Source: an uncultured bacterium
GTDB lineage: Bacteria > Patescibacteriota > Gracilibacteria > Absconditabacterales > Absconditicoccaceae
Assembly: GCA_903918675.1 (NCBI GenBank)
Contig: CAIXFE010000041.1
Coordinates: forward strand, 1-39,605
Direction: 5' to 3'
DNA: 39,605 nucleotides
Part shown: positions 20,253 to 30,078 of the stretch, piece after piece
Numbering within the stretch: position 1 is the first letter of the stretch
Layout of the letters: every line of letters starts with the position of its first letter
Translations under genes and position numbers: made by a program
Notes under the pieces: model-generated
Seen by the model: only the letters and a program-made list of their open reading frames with translations
Told to the model about the DNA's origin: nothing
Database searches by the model: none

Positions 20253-20324
20253 AGGGCCGTAGCTCAGCGGTAGAGCGGGAGCCTCCAAAACTCCGCGTCG
20301 AGGGTTCAACTCCTTCCGGTCCTG
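20253..20324 (+). tRNA. trnW: tRNA-Trp (anticodon CCA)
   Basis: Acceptor AGGGCCG pairs with CGGTCCT, followed by discriminator G73, the bacterial tRNA-Trp identity base. The D-arm is GCTC-AGCGGTA-GAGC; the anticodon arm is GGAGC-CTCCAAA-ACTCC with anticodon CCA; the T-arm is GAGGG-TTCAACT-CCTTC. The innermost anticodon-stem pair is C-A, a mismatch. No CCA tail is encoded. Anticodon CCA reads only UGG, as needed where UGA means glycine. Confidence 0.93.
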
Positions 20325-20330
20325 AATCAA

Positions 20331-20362
20331 AAAAAACTCCCCACTTAGGAGAGATTTTTTTT
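20331..20362. terminator. Intrinsic terminator after tRNA-Trp, probably bidirectional
   Basis: ACTCCCCACTTAGGAGA forms CTCC/GGAG and is followed by eight T on the plus strand and preceded by a run of A, so it can stop transcription from tRNA-Trp and from the ABC transporter genes on the minus strand. Confidence 0.75.
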
Positions 20363-20383
20363 AATATGTTAAGGCGGCGATTT

Positions 20384-21181
20384 TTATCTGCCATGCATTT
20401 TATGTCTCATTCTCATGCGATCTTTGGATGAACCTTGTTCTTCCCTGATATCAGTTCATGTAAGTTTAAGGAAGGCCTCTTCTAGGGAATCAGTACCTGT
20501 CGATGCTTCCAATTCTTTACTTGTTCCTATGCTGATGATCTTTCCATGATCGATGATGGCTATTCTATTCGCGATTTTCTCTGCTTCTTCCATATAATGG
20601 GTGGTAAGAAAAATTGTCATATTTTGTTGTTTGTTGAGTTCAGTGATATATCATCGCAAGAAATTTCTCGTCTGGGGATCCAATCCTATCGTTGGTTCAT
20701 CTAGGAAGAGAATCTTTGGATGATGGATAAGTCCTCTCGCTATCTCTAATCTTCTCTTCATCCCTCCGGAGAATGTTTTTACTAAATCGTTTCTTCTGTC
20801 CTGAAGCTCGACCAATTTGAGCATTTCGTCGATTCTTTTTTTAGCTATACTTCTAGGTACTCCATATAATGCCGCATGAAATGATAGATTTTCATAGGCG
20901 GTTAATTCATCGTCGAGACTGGGATCTTGGAAGACGATTCCTATAGATTTTCTTACCTGATTTTTATTGGAGAATGGGGAGAACCCGTTTACACTCACAT
21001 TCCCTGAACTAGGATGGAGAAGGGTAGTCAGCATTTTGATGGTGGTTGTCTTGCCTGCTCCGTTTGGTCCTAGAAACGCGAATATCTCTCCGGCTCCTAC
21101 GTTGAAAGAAATATCGTCAACGGCAGTGAAATCTCCGAACTTTTTGATCAGATTTTTTACCTGTATAATGTTTTCTGTCAT
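20384..21181 (-). CDS. ABC-2-type transporter ATP-binding protein (265 aa)
   Basis: ATPase of an export ABC transporter, DrrA/NatA-like. Motifs in order: Walker A GPNGAGKTTT, Q-loop GIVFQDPSLDDELTAYENL, signature TFSGGMKRRLEIARGL, Walker B KILFLDEPTIGLDPQTR, and switch His in IFLTTHYMEEAEKIANR. The 265-residue length is typical, with a C-terminal part LEEAFLKLTG as in drug, daunorubicin and polysaccharide exporters. Two TGA codons are Gly (near 20651 and in KLTG). Start ATG 21181 lies 28 bp after the end of the upstream permease gene, so the permease (21210-21956) is first and the ATPase second in one operon. Substrate unknown. Confidence 0.95.
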
Positions 21182-21209
21182 GAATACCTGAGAATATATA
21201 TAAAAAATA

Positions 21210-21956
21210 TTATATTTCTATTTTAGAAAAGAAATATGTTCCAATGAGGGTCACCACAAAAGTCACTATCACCAAAATCAGAGTATCCATTCAGAGTCCG
21301 AAGCCACTAATACCTGTTAACAATGATCTCACGGCATCTACTCCGTAGGTGAGTGGATTGAATTTGACGATATAGGTGATGGCTTTTGCTAATCCTGCGA
21401 GTGGAAATAATGCTCCAGAGAGGAAAAATATTGGCATGATGACGAAGTTCATAATCAATGAAAACGCCTGCATATCTTCGATATTGGATGCAATAGCAGT
21501 CCCCAAAGCAGCGAAGAGTATCGCTATCAAAAACATAAAGACAAAAGCGAGCAATGCTAGAGGGATACTTACTGGCCTAAATCCTATCGCTATGGAGATC
21601 AAAAAAACGACAATCCCTTGGAATGATGCAACGGTTGCGCCTCCCAACGTTCTTCCGATCATTATTTTATATCTTGCCACAGGAGCGACCAAACTTTCTT
21701 TGAGAAATCCAAATTGTCTATCCCAGATGACTTCAATCCCATTAAACATGGCGGTAAATAGGACACTCATGATGATGATTCCTGGTGCGAGAAATTCTAT
21801 ATAATTTCCTCCTCCTGCTTTCTGATACAACGGTCCAAACCCATATCCTAAAGCCACTAGAAAAAGAATTGGCTGTCCCAGAGATCAGATGATCCTGGCT
21901 TTAGATCTCCAAAATCTCTTCAATTGTCTCAATCGCATAATGTAGATAGGTCCCAT
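21210..21956 (-). CDS. ABC-2-type transporter permease (248 aa)
   Basis: Membrane partner of the ATPase just downstream. The 248 residues give six hydrophobic segments, including SLGQPILFLVALGYGFGPLY, IEFLAPGIIIMSVLFTAMFN, FQGIVVFLISIAIGFRPVS, LLAFVFMFLIAILFAALGTA, NFVIMPIFFLSGALFPLA and DTLILVIVTFVVTLIGTYFF. The block FGFLKESLVAPVARYKIMIG and the FLSGALFPL...NPLTYGVDAVR signature identify the ABC-2/DrrB family. ATG 21956 is chosen because it supplies the basic N-terminal segment MRLRQLKRFWRSKAR; ATG 21938 is possible. Two TGA codons are Gly. Co-transcribed with the ATPase. Substrate not deducible. Confidence 0.93.
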
Positions 21957-22041
21957 GATATATATTTGGTTAATAAAAAACACTTGTACATTCCTAACGG
22001 GAATGCTTCGTTAAAATAATTTATATTCCTTTTGTATGCGA

Positions 22042-22075
22042 AAGCAAATCGATTTTTTTGATTTGCATTTTTTTT
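22042..22075 (+). terminator. Strong intrinsic terminator-like hairpin in the leader of ung
   Basis: GCAAATC (22044-22050) pairs with GATTTGC (22060-22066) and is followed by seven or eight T. No plus-strand gene precedes it (ABC genes are minus), so it would stop a short leader RNA that also holds CATTCCTAACGGGAATG (about 21993-22010), or shield ung from antisense readthrough. Confidence 0.55.
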
Positions 22076-22106
22076 CTCAAAAGCTACAAAGGAGCTGGAT
22101 TTTTAC

Positions 22107-22808
22107 ATGGTTTGTTGCTTCATGATCGTCGATATAGAGAGCATTCAGATAGACTCTTCTCGGAAGGATGTCTTGGCAGAAGAATTTGCTAAGCCTTATT
22201 TTGCGCATCTCAAAGAATTTTTACTTGCGGAGAAACAAGCAGGACATATTGTCTATCCTAAATGACCAGATATCTTCAACGCATTCAACCTGACTCCTTT
22301 TGATCAGGTCAGAGTCGTGATCCTTGGTCAGGATCCCTATCATGGAGAAGGGGAGGCTCATGGTTTATGTTTCTCTGTCCAGGATGGAGTGAGACAGCCA
22401 CCTTCATTACAAAATATTTTCAAAGAACTTCACGATGACTTATGAATTACTCCACCCAAAAGTGGAAACCTCACAAAGCGGTCTCAGCAAGGTGTGTTTC
22501 TCCTTAATGCGATTTTGACCGTTAGGAAAGATAGCCCTGCTTCACACAAAGATATCTGATGGCAAGAATTTACTGATGCTGTAATCAAGAAATTGTCTGA
22601 TGAAAAAATATGAATTATATTCCTTCTTCGATGAGCATTCGCTCAGACTAAAGAATTACTTATAGACACCACTAGACATATCGTATTGAAGTGTCCACAT
22701 CCATCGCCATTCTCAGTTCATAAGTGATTTTTCTGATGTAAACATTTCTCTCGAGTGAATGAAATTTTGAAAAATAGAGGGGAACAAGAAATTGATCGAT
22801 CATTATAA
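22107..22808 (+). CDS. ung: Uracil-DNA glycosylase, family 1 (233 aa)
   Basis: Removes uracil from DNA in base-excision repair. Diagnostic sequences: [35 protein letters not shown] (catalytic Asp in GQDPYHG), [39 protein letters not shown] (uracil-binding region), and the DNA-minor-groove loop [20 protein letters not shown] with His as in HPSP(L/F)S. The 233-residue length matches Ung (about 225). Gly at several loops, including IGIIFLLRGA and FFGCK, is TGA. ATG 22107 has an AAAGGAG 12 bp upstream, one of few Shine-Dalgarno-like sites seen here; ATG 22122 is the alternative. Confidence 0.95.
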
Positions 22809-22975
22809 TTACAATTACATAATCATAGTTCATCCAACAATAATCTCTTATTATGTATTTTTTTGTATATATAGTAAGGAGTAAATGCTATTTTATGCCT
22901 TTTTCTTCTTGCTTCTCAGTTTTTCTTTTCTATAGATAGAATATCGATTTTTTATATTGTTTTTTATTTATCATA

Positions 22976-25900
22976 ATGTTTCCCCCTATGAAAAAGACTG
23001 TCCGTCATTTTACTTCTCATTTCAGAAGGCATGGCATGAAATACGTCCTCTGAATTTCCCTCTTGGCGATTGCTAAATGAGTCATCTCATTGGCTTTAGG
23101 AATAGGTTATTTCAGTCTCACTGCTCACGCACTCTACGATCCTGCCACGGTGTGTAACAATATCACTGATATTCCTCAATCAGAATGTTACGCTTTGGTA
23201 AATCTTTATAATGCTACCGATGGAGACCATCGATGAGATGTTTCTTCCATGCGTGTCTGACCGGTGCCTATGTGAGGAGGATATGCTTGATCTCAATTGG
23301 CTAATTTGTGACGATTGCAGTGAACGACCGTATGCTCCAGTCGAAGAACGGTGACCTGTAAAAATGGTCATGTAACGTCTCTCACTGTTGCCTTACAATC
23401 TCAGAGTGGCCCTTCGGCATCAGTAGATCTTAGTGGATTGCCATATCTTACTAATGTATTATTATCCAATTTGAATATATCAAGTATTGATCTCTCCGGA
23501 CTCACATGATTGTGAATGTTGGATTTGGACGGTAATGCTTTGACGAGCATAGATCTTCCACTATCTGGCACTATCTGATATCTGGATCTTTCAGATAATC
23601 AGCTAGACAGTATTAGTTTGCCAGAAGACAAGACATTATGGCAGTTGGACTTAAATAATAACCACCTCACTCAACTTTATATCCCGCCAACTTCTTTGGT
23701 AAATCTGAATGTCGCTGATAATCCTCTTACGATTCTGGATGCTACATGATCTGTGTTGAGTAATTTGAGAAGTCTGGATCTGGGATGAACTCAAATCGCT
23801 CTTGATACTATCGATTTCTCTGCATCATCTCTCTTGACCTATCTAAATCTAAGTGGGGACGGATTGTCTACGTTTTCATTCACAGGGCTTGATTCATTAA
23901 ATCAAATTGTGTTGTCCAACAATAATTTTTCATGAGTATTTACTCTCGATGCTAAAATGTATTCTGGATTACAGACTCTTAATTTAGACAACAATCAATT
24001 GGTTTGAATAGATCTTCATGACTTCACATCTTTAAACTGAATCTCTGCTAATAACAATCTTTTGACTACTGATGGTCTTGATCTCCCAGAGTCTATTTAT
24101 CGACTAAATCTAGATAATAACGATCTTTCTGGTACATGGGATTTGTCGGCAATACCTTTGACTAATTTATCTGCTCAATATAATCATCTTACAAATATTC
24201 TTCTCGATAAACCAGTTATGGAACGAATGTCATTGGAGAATAATGACCTTACAACTTTTGATTTCCACTGATTCGAGAATCTGCAAGGTATGTGGTTGGC
24301 AGGAAATAAATTTTCTGATACACTTGAGGATATGTGAGCTTGTGACCTCCCTTTCACGGGAAAGAATATGATGATAGATTGTAGAAACGCACTTAATGGT
24401 GGAGTAAGCATCCAATGATGTCGTAGAGTGGATTTAAATAGTGCTTGATTGAAGGGCGATATCCCAGATTGTTTCAAGACATTTAATGATACTACAATAA
24501 ACTTGGCTGGTAATATGCTTTCTCTCTATAATGATCAAGGTGAGATAAAATATACTTGAGATCTTCTTGCCTGGCTCAATGATTTTGCTGTCTATCCGAC
24601 ACAATGGAATGGTCAGAATGGTACTGCCAATTGGATGAATCAAAATTCTGCTTCTCAATTGCATTCAGACCTCTATATTCTCCCTTCTATCAGTACTGCA
24701 TGAAGAATTGTTAAATGAAGCACTATAAACCTGACTCTTGATTTCTGAAATCTTGGACCAGACGTTGCGTTGCCTGGATCTAAGATTGTCGTGTCATTCG
24801 GCGGATTAGAAGATATCGTTCCTAGTACATGAACGTTTGGAACGTCTTGGTGAGTCATAGGTGATGCGTGTTATGATCAGTTCCTTCAAGGTACTGGAGT
24901 CTATGCTCAGGCGATAGATGCCGCTTCTGAGGCTATGTATTTGGCTCTTGGTAAGCCTAATCCCGATGGAACGGTTACCGTTACTTTGGGTAAAGGACAA
25001 TCAGTCACCTTCCCTCTGACAGAATCGATCCAGAATACTCGCGGACTGACAAGATACTTTAATTTTATGGCAGAAGTTTTGTGAGCAATGGGAAATACAG
25101 AGATGAAAGACCAGATCATCAATGGGTTGGCATCTAGCTGAGCATATGCATCTCTGGAATATTTCTGTAATGCGGGCGTCTTTAATAATGGAAAATGATA
25201 TTCTACAATGGCTGAATGTCTGACGAGTCCACGAGCTCCTAATATGTGAACCCCTATCCAATTATCTGGATTCTCAGGGTGTGGAGTCTCTTCGTTGAAA
25301 TATACGGTATGAGGACTATGAGTCAATGATCCTAGGACGATAACGGTTTCTGCTAAGGTCTTGTGAGATATCGATATTGGAGCCTCTATTATAAATACCT
25401 GAATCGAACAAAATTTACAAAATAATTACGGCTATTTCTCTATGGATTTGGTCCATCAGAAGATTGTCTGATATTCTGGATTCTTATATCTTGCTACTCC
25501 TCAGTGAGCATCCTGAGTGCCTTTAGTGGTCAATAGAGCCGCTGTTGCTTATGCTTCTGGATGAAAAGATTCTGTAGAGATCCCTGCAGATACGACCATA
25601 ACGGTAAGTGGCTCATGGGATGGGGCTCTTTATGCTCCTACGCTCTCTAGCAATTTCTCTTGTACCTTTTCTAAGGATCCTATCAAAACAGTATCTGTCT
25701 GAGCGACAGGGGATAATGCTTCGCTTCTAGCGAGTGGATGATATTTCCAAATAACTATTTCCGTCTGAACGAGTTATGATGATAATGATTTAGCTATCTA
25801 TGTAAGTAATGGCTGACCTTGTGTGCTGAACCTCCCAGATAGTTCGTGTGAAGTAAGTGGCGGGACCTGTAGTTTTAGAGCAGCCCATCTTTCTGACTTT

Positions 25901-26698
25901 TCTTTCATTGTGTCTGGTCAGGAATGACAAAACAGTTGAGACAACACTTCTTGAGATAATACTTCTTGAGATAATACATCATGAGGTATCACTCCATCGG
26001 TGACTCCACCAGCAGTTTCATGATGAGGAGGTTCTGCACCTTTGGTAAAGGATGTCTGTCCTGCGTCCAGAGATTGTTCCGACTCGTATTATGATCATCT
26101 CTGTGGCACCTGTTCTCAAACGACATTATTGGATAAGATTGTCGATCGATTTCATAAGAAACCTGTAACGAAATCTTGAAGCATAGTTTGATCTCCGTAT
26201 TCGAATGAATTAAATAATGCATATCTTCGAGCATATAGTCTTTGACTAACATCCATGCCTACGATCCAACTAGCAAAAATGGATGGCACTTTATTGAGGG
26301 CACATCTAGCTAAAATCATTTCTCAGTTCGCAGTTAATGTACTTGGACTCAAAGAAAATACGTGAGCAAATTGTGTATTCAGTGATATTGCTACTCAGAC
26401 TAAAGAGATGCAATATTATGAAGTACAGGCATGTAGATTGTGACTGATGTGAGTAGGATCAGCCTCTTTTTTCCCAGCTAAAGAGGTGAATAGAGCGACA
26501 TTTGGCACGACATTATCCAGGGCTTTGTATGGGAATGCTAATGATACATCGTCCAAACTTTATTATACTAAACATTTGAAAGCATTGAAGGATGCAGGTA
26601 TAATGACTATGATAACTTCCCCTTTGAGCAATGAGGTTAGATGATATGTCCTGCTCATGCTCATGAGAACTGCTACCATAGTACACCCAAATAAATAG
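22976..26698 (+). CDS. Giant LRR and SLH-like surface protein (1240 aa)
   Basis: Predicted cell-surface protein. Residues about 22-50 hold a basic start and one hydrophobic helix (ISLLAIAKGVISLALGIGYF), signal or anchor. An LRR N-cap follows: ECYALVNLYNATDGDHRGD with paired Cys (VCSS, TCKNGHV). Residues about 150-470 carry leucine-rich repeats such as LDLDGNALTSIDLP, LDLSDNQLDSISLP and LNLDNNDLSGTWDL. A middle beta-rich Cys-containing region comes next, then an SGDNT repeat linker and SGGGG. The end is SLH-like: RAHLAKIISQFAVNVLGL, CVFSDIATQTKEMQYYEVQA, FFPAKEVNRATFGTTLSRAL and EVRGYVLLMLMR. Dozens of in-frame TGA codons are Gly. SLH domains anchor proteins to wall polymers, LRRs bind partners, so adhesion to a host cell is a plausible but unproven role. 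Confidence 0.88.
25934..25978. repeat. Three tandem 15-bp units in the surface-protein gene
   Basis: Three in-frame copies encode SGDNT SGDNT SGDNT, each with a TGA-encoded Gly, as a flexible low-complexity linker before the SLH-like end. Being multiples of three, unit changes would alter linker length without shifting the frame. Confidence 0.85.
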
Positions 26699-26731
26699 AT
26701 TCATGCTTGTTTTTACCTTTTGCTCTTGTGC

Positions 26732-27283
26732 ATGAAAATCATCAAAGAGGAAATTGCTTTTCAATGAAAGATTATAGAAGTCATTCAGCAAACGGTGAAG
26801 CTCTGAACCCACGAGCGTGTCTGGGAGATCGCCAGAAGGTCTCCGTGAGTGCGTCTTATCGTTTGTGAAGGAGATAAAATTCTTTTGACTAAAGAGTATC
26901 GCAGCGAAGTGGACACTGTAGATTATCGTCTTCCGGGAGGAAAAGTGTTCGATACGTTAATAGAATATAATAAAAATAAATCAGACATAGAAAACCATGC
27001 GTTGATTGCTGTTCAACGTGAGTGTGAAGAAGAGACCTGACTCATCCCTCAGGAGATTTCTCTGTATCATATTTCTAAGGTATGAGCTACGATTGAACGA
27101 GACCTTTATTATTACGTTATTACAAAATTTACTCATCACGAGAAATGACAACAATTGGAATTGGGTGAGGAAATTGAGGTAGAGTGGAAAGATAATAAAG
27201 AAATATTAGATATCATTAAGGCTTGAGAGATGCATGAAGATAGGTCTGTGGGTGTGTTGATGAGGTATCTACTAAGGAAATAA
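26732..27283 (+). CDS. Nudix hydrolase (183 aa)
   Basis: Hydrolyses a nucleoside diphosphate linked to another group, of the ADP-ribose or sugar-nucleotide pyrophosphatase type. Sequence shows KIIEVIQQTVKL and RVWEIARRSPGVRLIV, then ILLTKEYRSEVDTVDYRLPG and GGK, then VQRECEEETGL, the REUxEExGU part of the Nudix box. Between GGK and this helix lies an extra loop VFDTLIEYNKNKSDIENH of about 18 residues, longer than in usual Nudix boxes. The C-terminal part (ISLYHISKVGATIERDLYYY) fits the ADP-ribose pyrophosphatase subgroup. TGA-Gly occurs in FQGK, KLGTHER, SPGV and TGLIP. The stop TAA is one base from the stop of recG on the other strand. Confidence 0.87.
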
Positions 27284-27284
27284 T

Positions 27285-29834
27285 CTAAGCTAAGACATCG
27301 CCCATCTTTTCTTCTAGATATTTTTTCAGTCCAGGCAACCCTTCCAATTTGGGATATTTTTCCAATAGCCATTTGGCTCATTCTTGGATTTTTTCTAAAA
27401 ATTTTAAGTCTGAAAGTATTTCAAGCGGGATGTCGCTTTCTCCGGATTGCATCGTACCCAGGATCTGTCCTGCTCCACGGTTTTGGAGATCAAGTTCTGC
27501 TAGCTTAAATCCATCGTTTGTTTCTTCCAACGCCCCCAATCTTTTGCCGATATCTCCTGCCTTGCTTTTGGTCTGAAGGAAACAATAGGATTGGATATCT
27601 GATCTTCCTATTCTTCCTCTTAATTGGTGGAGTTGTGATAAACCGAATCTTTCAGCATTTTTTATAACCATAATGGTAGCCTCAGGGATATCTATTCCTA
27701 CTTCTATGACGGTAGTAGACACAAGTAGACATATTTTTCAGGATTTGAAATCATTCATCACGTCTTCTTTATCTTTGGGTCTCATCTTGCCATGCATGAG
27801 TCCAATTTTTCATTTGAGTTCAGGATATAATGTTTTTATTTCTTCAAACTCTGTCGTGGCCGCTTTTACTTCTTCCAATTTTTCTGATTCTTCAATGAGG
27901 GGAGTGACTATAAAAACTTTCTGTCCTTTATTAATTTTTTCAAGGATCCATGGCTTCAGTTTGATATAATCTTTTTCCGAGACGATCTTCGTTGTAATCG
28001 GCTTTCTGCCTATCGGCATTTCGTCGATGATGCTGACGTCAAATTCTCCGAAGAATGCTAACGCCATCGACCTTGGGATGGGCGTCGCAGACATTTGCAA
28101 AATATGAGGAGCTCAAAACTTTTTGAAGAACGCCCTCTGCTTGACTCAGAATTTATGTTGTTCATCGATGACGACGAATTGCAGATTTTGGAAGTGAACG
28201 TTTTCTTGCAATACTGCATGGGTTCAGACTAAAACGTGAATGTGCCCAGCCTCTAAATCTTTTTTTATCTTATCTTTTTGATCTTTACTTACTGATCAGG
28301 TAAGAAGTTCTACACGTAATCATAGTGGTAAAAGCAATTTAGCTAATGTCCTATAATGTTGCTGAGCTAAGACTTCTAGTGGCGCCATAAATACAGATTG
28401 TCCACCAAATTTCTTGTGCGTATAATATGCTGAAATTGCAGCGACAACGGTCTTTCCACTTCCCACATCTCATTGTAATAATCTTAGCATCGGTTTCGGC
28501 TCATGAATGTTTTCAGTGATGTGTTTAATGACTTTTTTTTGAGCATTGGTTAATGTGAATGGTAACTTTTCAATTATCTCCTTAACTATATCCCGGTTGG
28601 GTGTCGCTGACAAATCTGAAGAAGGTTCTGAAAGATCTGAAGAGTCCTCATTTTTTTTGTAGTCTTTTTCTAATCTAGCAATATTTATTTTTGATTCGCC
28701 GAAGTTGATGAGTAGCCCAGTCTGATAATTTCACAATTCCAAATACGCTCTCGTTTGTTTAAGATTGTTTTTGTGGATGTAGGGCATATTTTTTAACTCT
28801 ACTACAATTTCATCATCAACTATGATATCTATAAACTTTGTTCATATTACTATTCATTCATCAACTAGTGTTATGCTCTTTTCTCTTTCTATCTTCAGTT
28901 GTTCTTTAATAAGCTTTTGTTCCAAAAGCCTGCTATATTGTTTTTCGGTTAATGTGTTCCCATATTTAATATGCATTTCCGTAGCTATTTTTAGTATCTT
29001 TTGTATCTTGATATTTTTTTCAGATTTTTCAGGCATCTTTCAGCTCTTTGAGTCCTGGTAATTCTGTCTATTCATCAAGGAATAGAGCTGTACTCTCAAA
29101 AGTCTGTCAAAAAATATTCTGAGTTGGGCTTGTTTCTGCTTCTCTGTATCTGTAGGGTAGTGCATTTCTTTGATCGTCTCTTGGACCCCTATCAGTCAGA
29201 ATTTATTTATGAATTCCTTAGGTAAGTACTCGGAAAAAATCGTGTCCACTTTGTCCATCAATCATCGCATCTTCTGTGCAAACCATCCTGGTGATATTCC
29301 CATGAGTTCAGAATAGATAGGAAATATCCTTCACGTGTTGTAAGTATTGGTTGAAGGTTGAAGGTTGAAGGTTGAAGGTTTCTTATTGTCATCAGTCATT
29401 GGTCATTCGTCATTCGTAATTATTTCTTCCGGAGGCTCGGTTTCAATTACATCAGGATGAGAAAAGGTGATCTTATTGAATTTGATCATGGGTTTCCCTA
29501 CGATGATATATCGCTTATCTTCATGGATTTTACTCGCTAAGAAGCCAGAATTGAAAATGGTAATATATCATTTATTCCCTGCAGGATCGACAAATTTGAT
29601 ATCATAGATTCTTCTTCATCACCTTGAGAAGATACTTTTACTGGTAATCTTCCCTTTGGTAGCAGTAACGCCTTTTTCGTTGAAAATTAATTCATTGAGA
29701 TTTCTAATGGTAGATCTATCTTCGTACGCTCTCGGAAAATATTGCAGAAAATCTTTCACGCTGAGAATCCCTTCATCGGCGAGGATTTTGATATATTTTG
29801 GGGTGGTTTTGAGTGCCGTTTTGAGATCAGCCAT
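27285..29834 (-). CDS. recG: ATP-dependent DNA helicase RecG with GxxExxY-domain insertion (849 aa)
   Basis: RecG reverses stalled forks and migrates Holliday junctions. The wedge/OB part (MADLKTALKTTPKYIKILA to FSHPDVIETE, and the linker with IFPIYSELMGISPGW) is followed by the FFDRLLRVQLYSLM helix. The helicase core begins FTLTNAQKKVIKHI, then Walker A QGDVGSGKTVVAA (about 457-462), IDEQHKFGVKQRA, QMSATPIPRSMA, GLMHGKMRPKDKE, STTVIEVGIDIPEAT, and QLHQLRGRIGRS. Between helix and core, residues about 267-410 hold a foreign GxxExxY-like domain: KYGNTLTEKQYSRLLEQKL, FIDIIVDDEIVVELKN (PD-(D/E)XK-like D...ExK), and GLLINFGESKINIARL. Hence 849 residues instead of about 690. A 7-bp microsatellite in the wedge adds PSTFNLQPSTYN. 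Promoter at 29879-29906. Confidence 0.95.
29349..29380. repeat. 7-bp microsatellite inside the recG coding sequence
   Basis: Four and a half copies of ggttgaa lie within the frame of recG and encode, on the minus strand, low-complexity residues (PSTFNLQPSTYN) in a linker after the OB fold. A change of one 7-bp unit would shift the frame, so three-unit changes are the neutral ones. Confidence 0.85.
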
Positions 29835-29878
29835 GAGAATATCATATGGTTTTAGAAAATGAAAACAACTTAGTTGTG

Positions 29879-29906
29879 GGTATATTCATCTCATTGCCGT
29901 TGTCAA
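29879..29906 (-). promoter_or_regulatory. Promoter of recG
   Basis: On the minus strand TTGACA (29901-29906) and TATACC (29879-29884) are 16 bp apart, and the start codon lies about 45 bp downstream. The remaining spacer to ftsH (29907-30078) shows no other firm signal. Confidence 0.6.
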
Positions 29907-30078
29907 CCCTTTTTTTGACAAAACTAGCTAGGTCTTGATCACTAGTCTTCCTTGTTTGCAAAATGTACGAAATTCATTATTCAGACTAGCTTTTTCTTCT
30001 GTCTTTTTTGATTGAAATAGGGGGGTGATTTCATATACTCTTGAGACGCGATGTTTTTTATATTGATATTTATAGTGT

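Noticed and set aside
23180-25326. Several minus-strand open frames of 60-139 codons in the LRR gene
   Set aside because: Antisense to a continuous 1240-codon LRR/SLH frame; TCA codons of the sense strand read as TGA on the other, so their lengths have no meaning under the code used.
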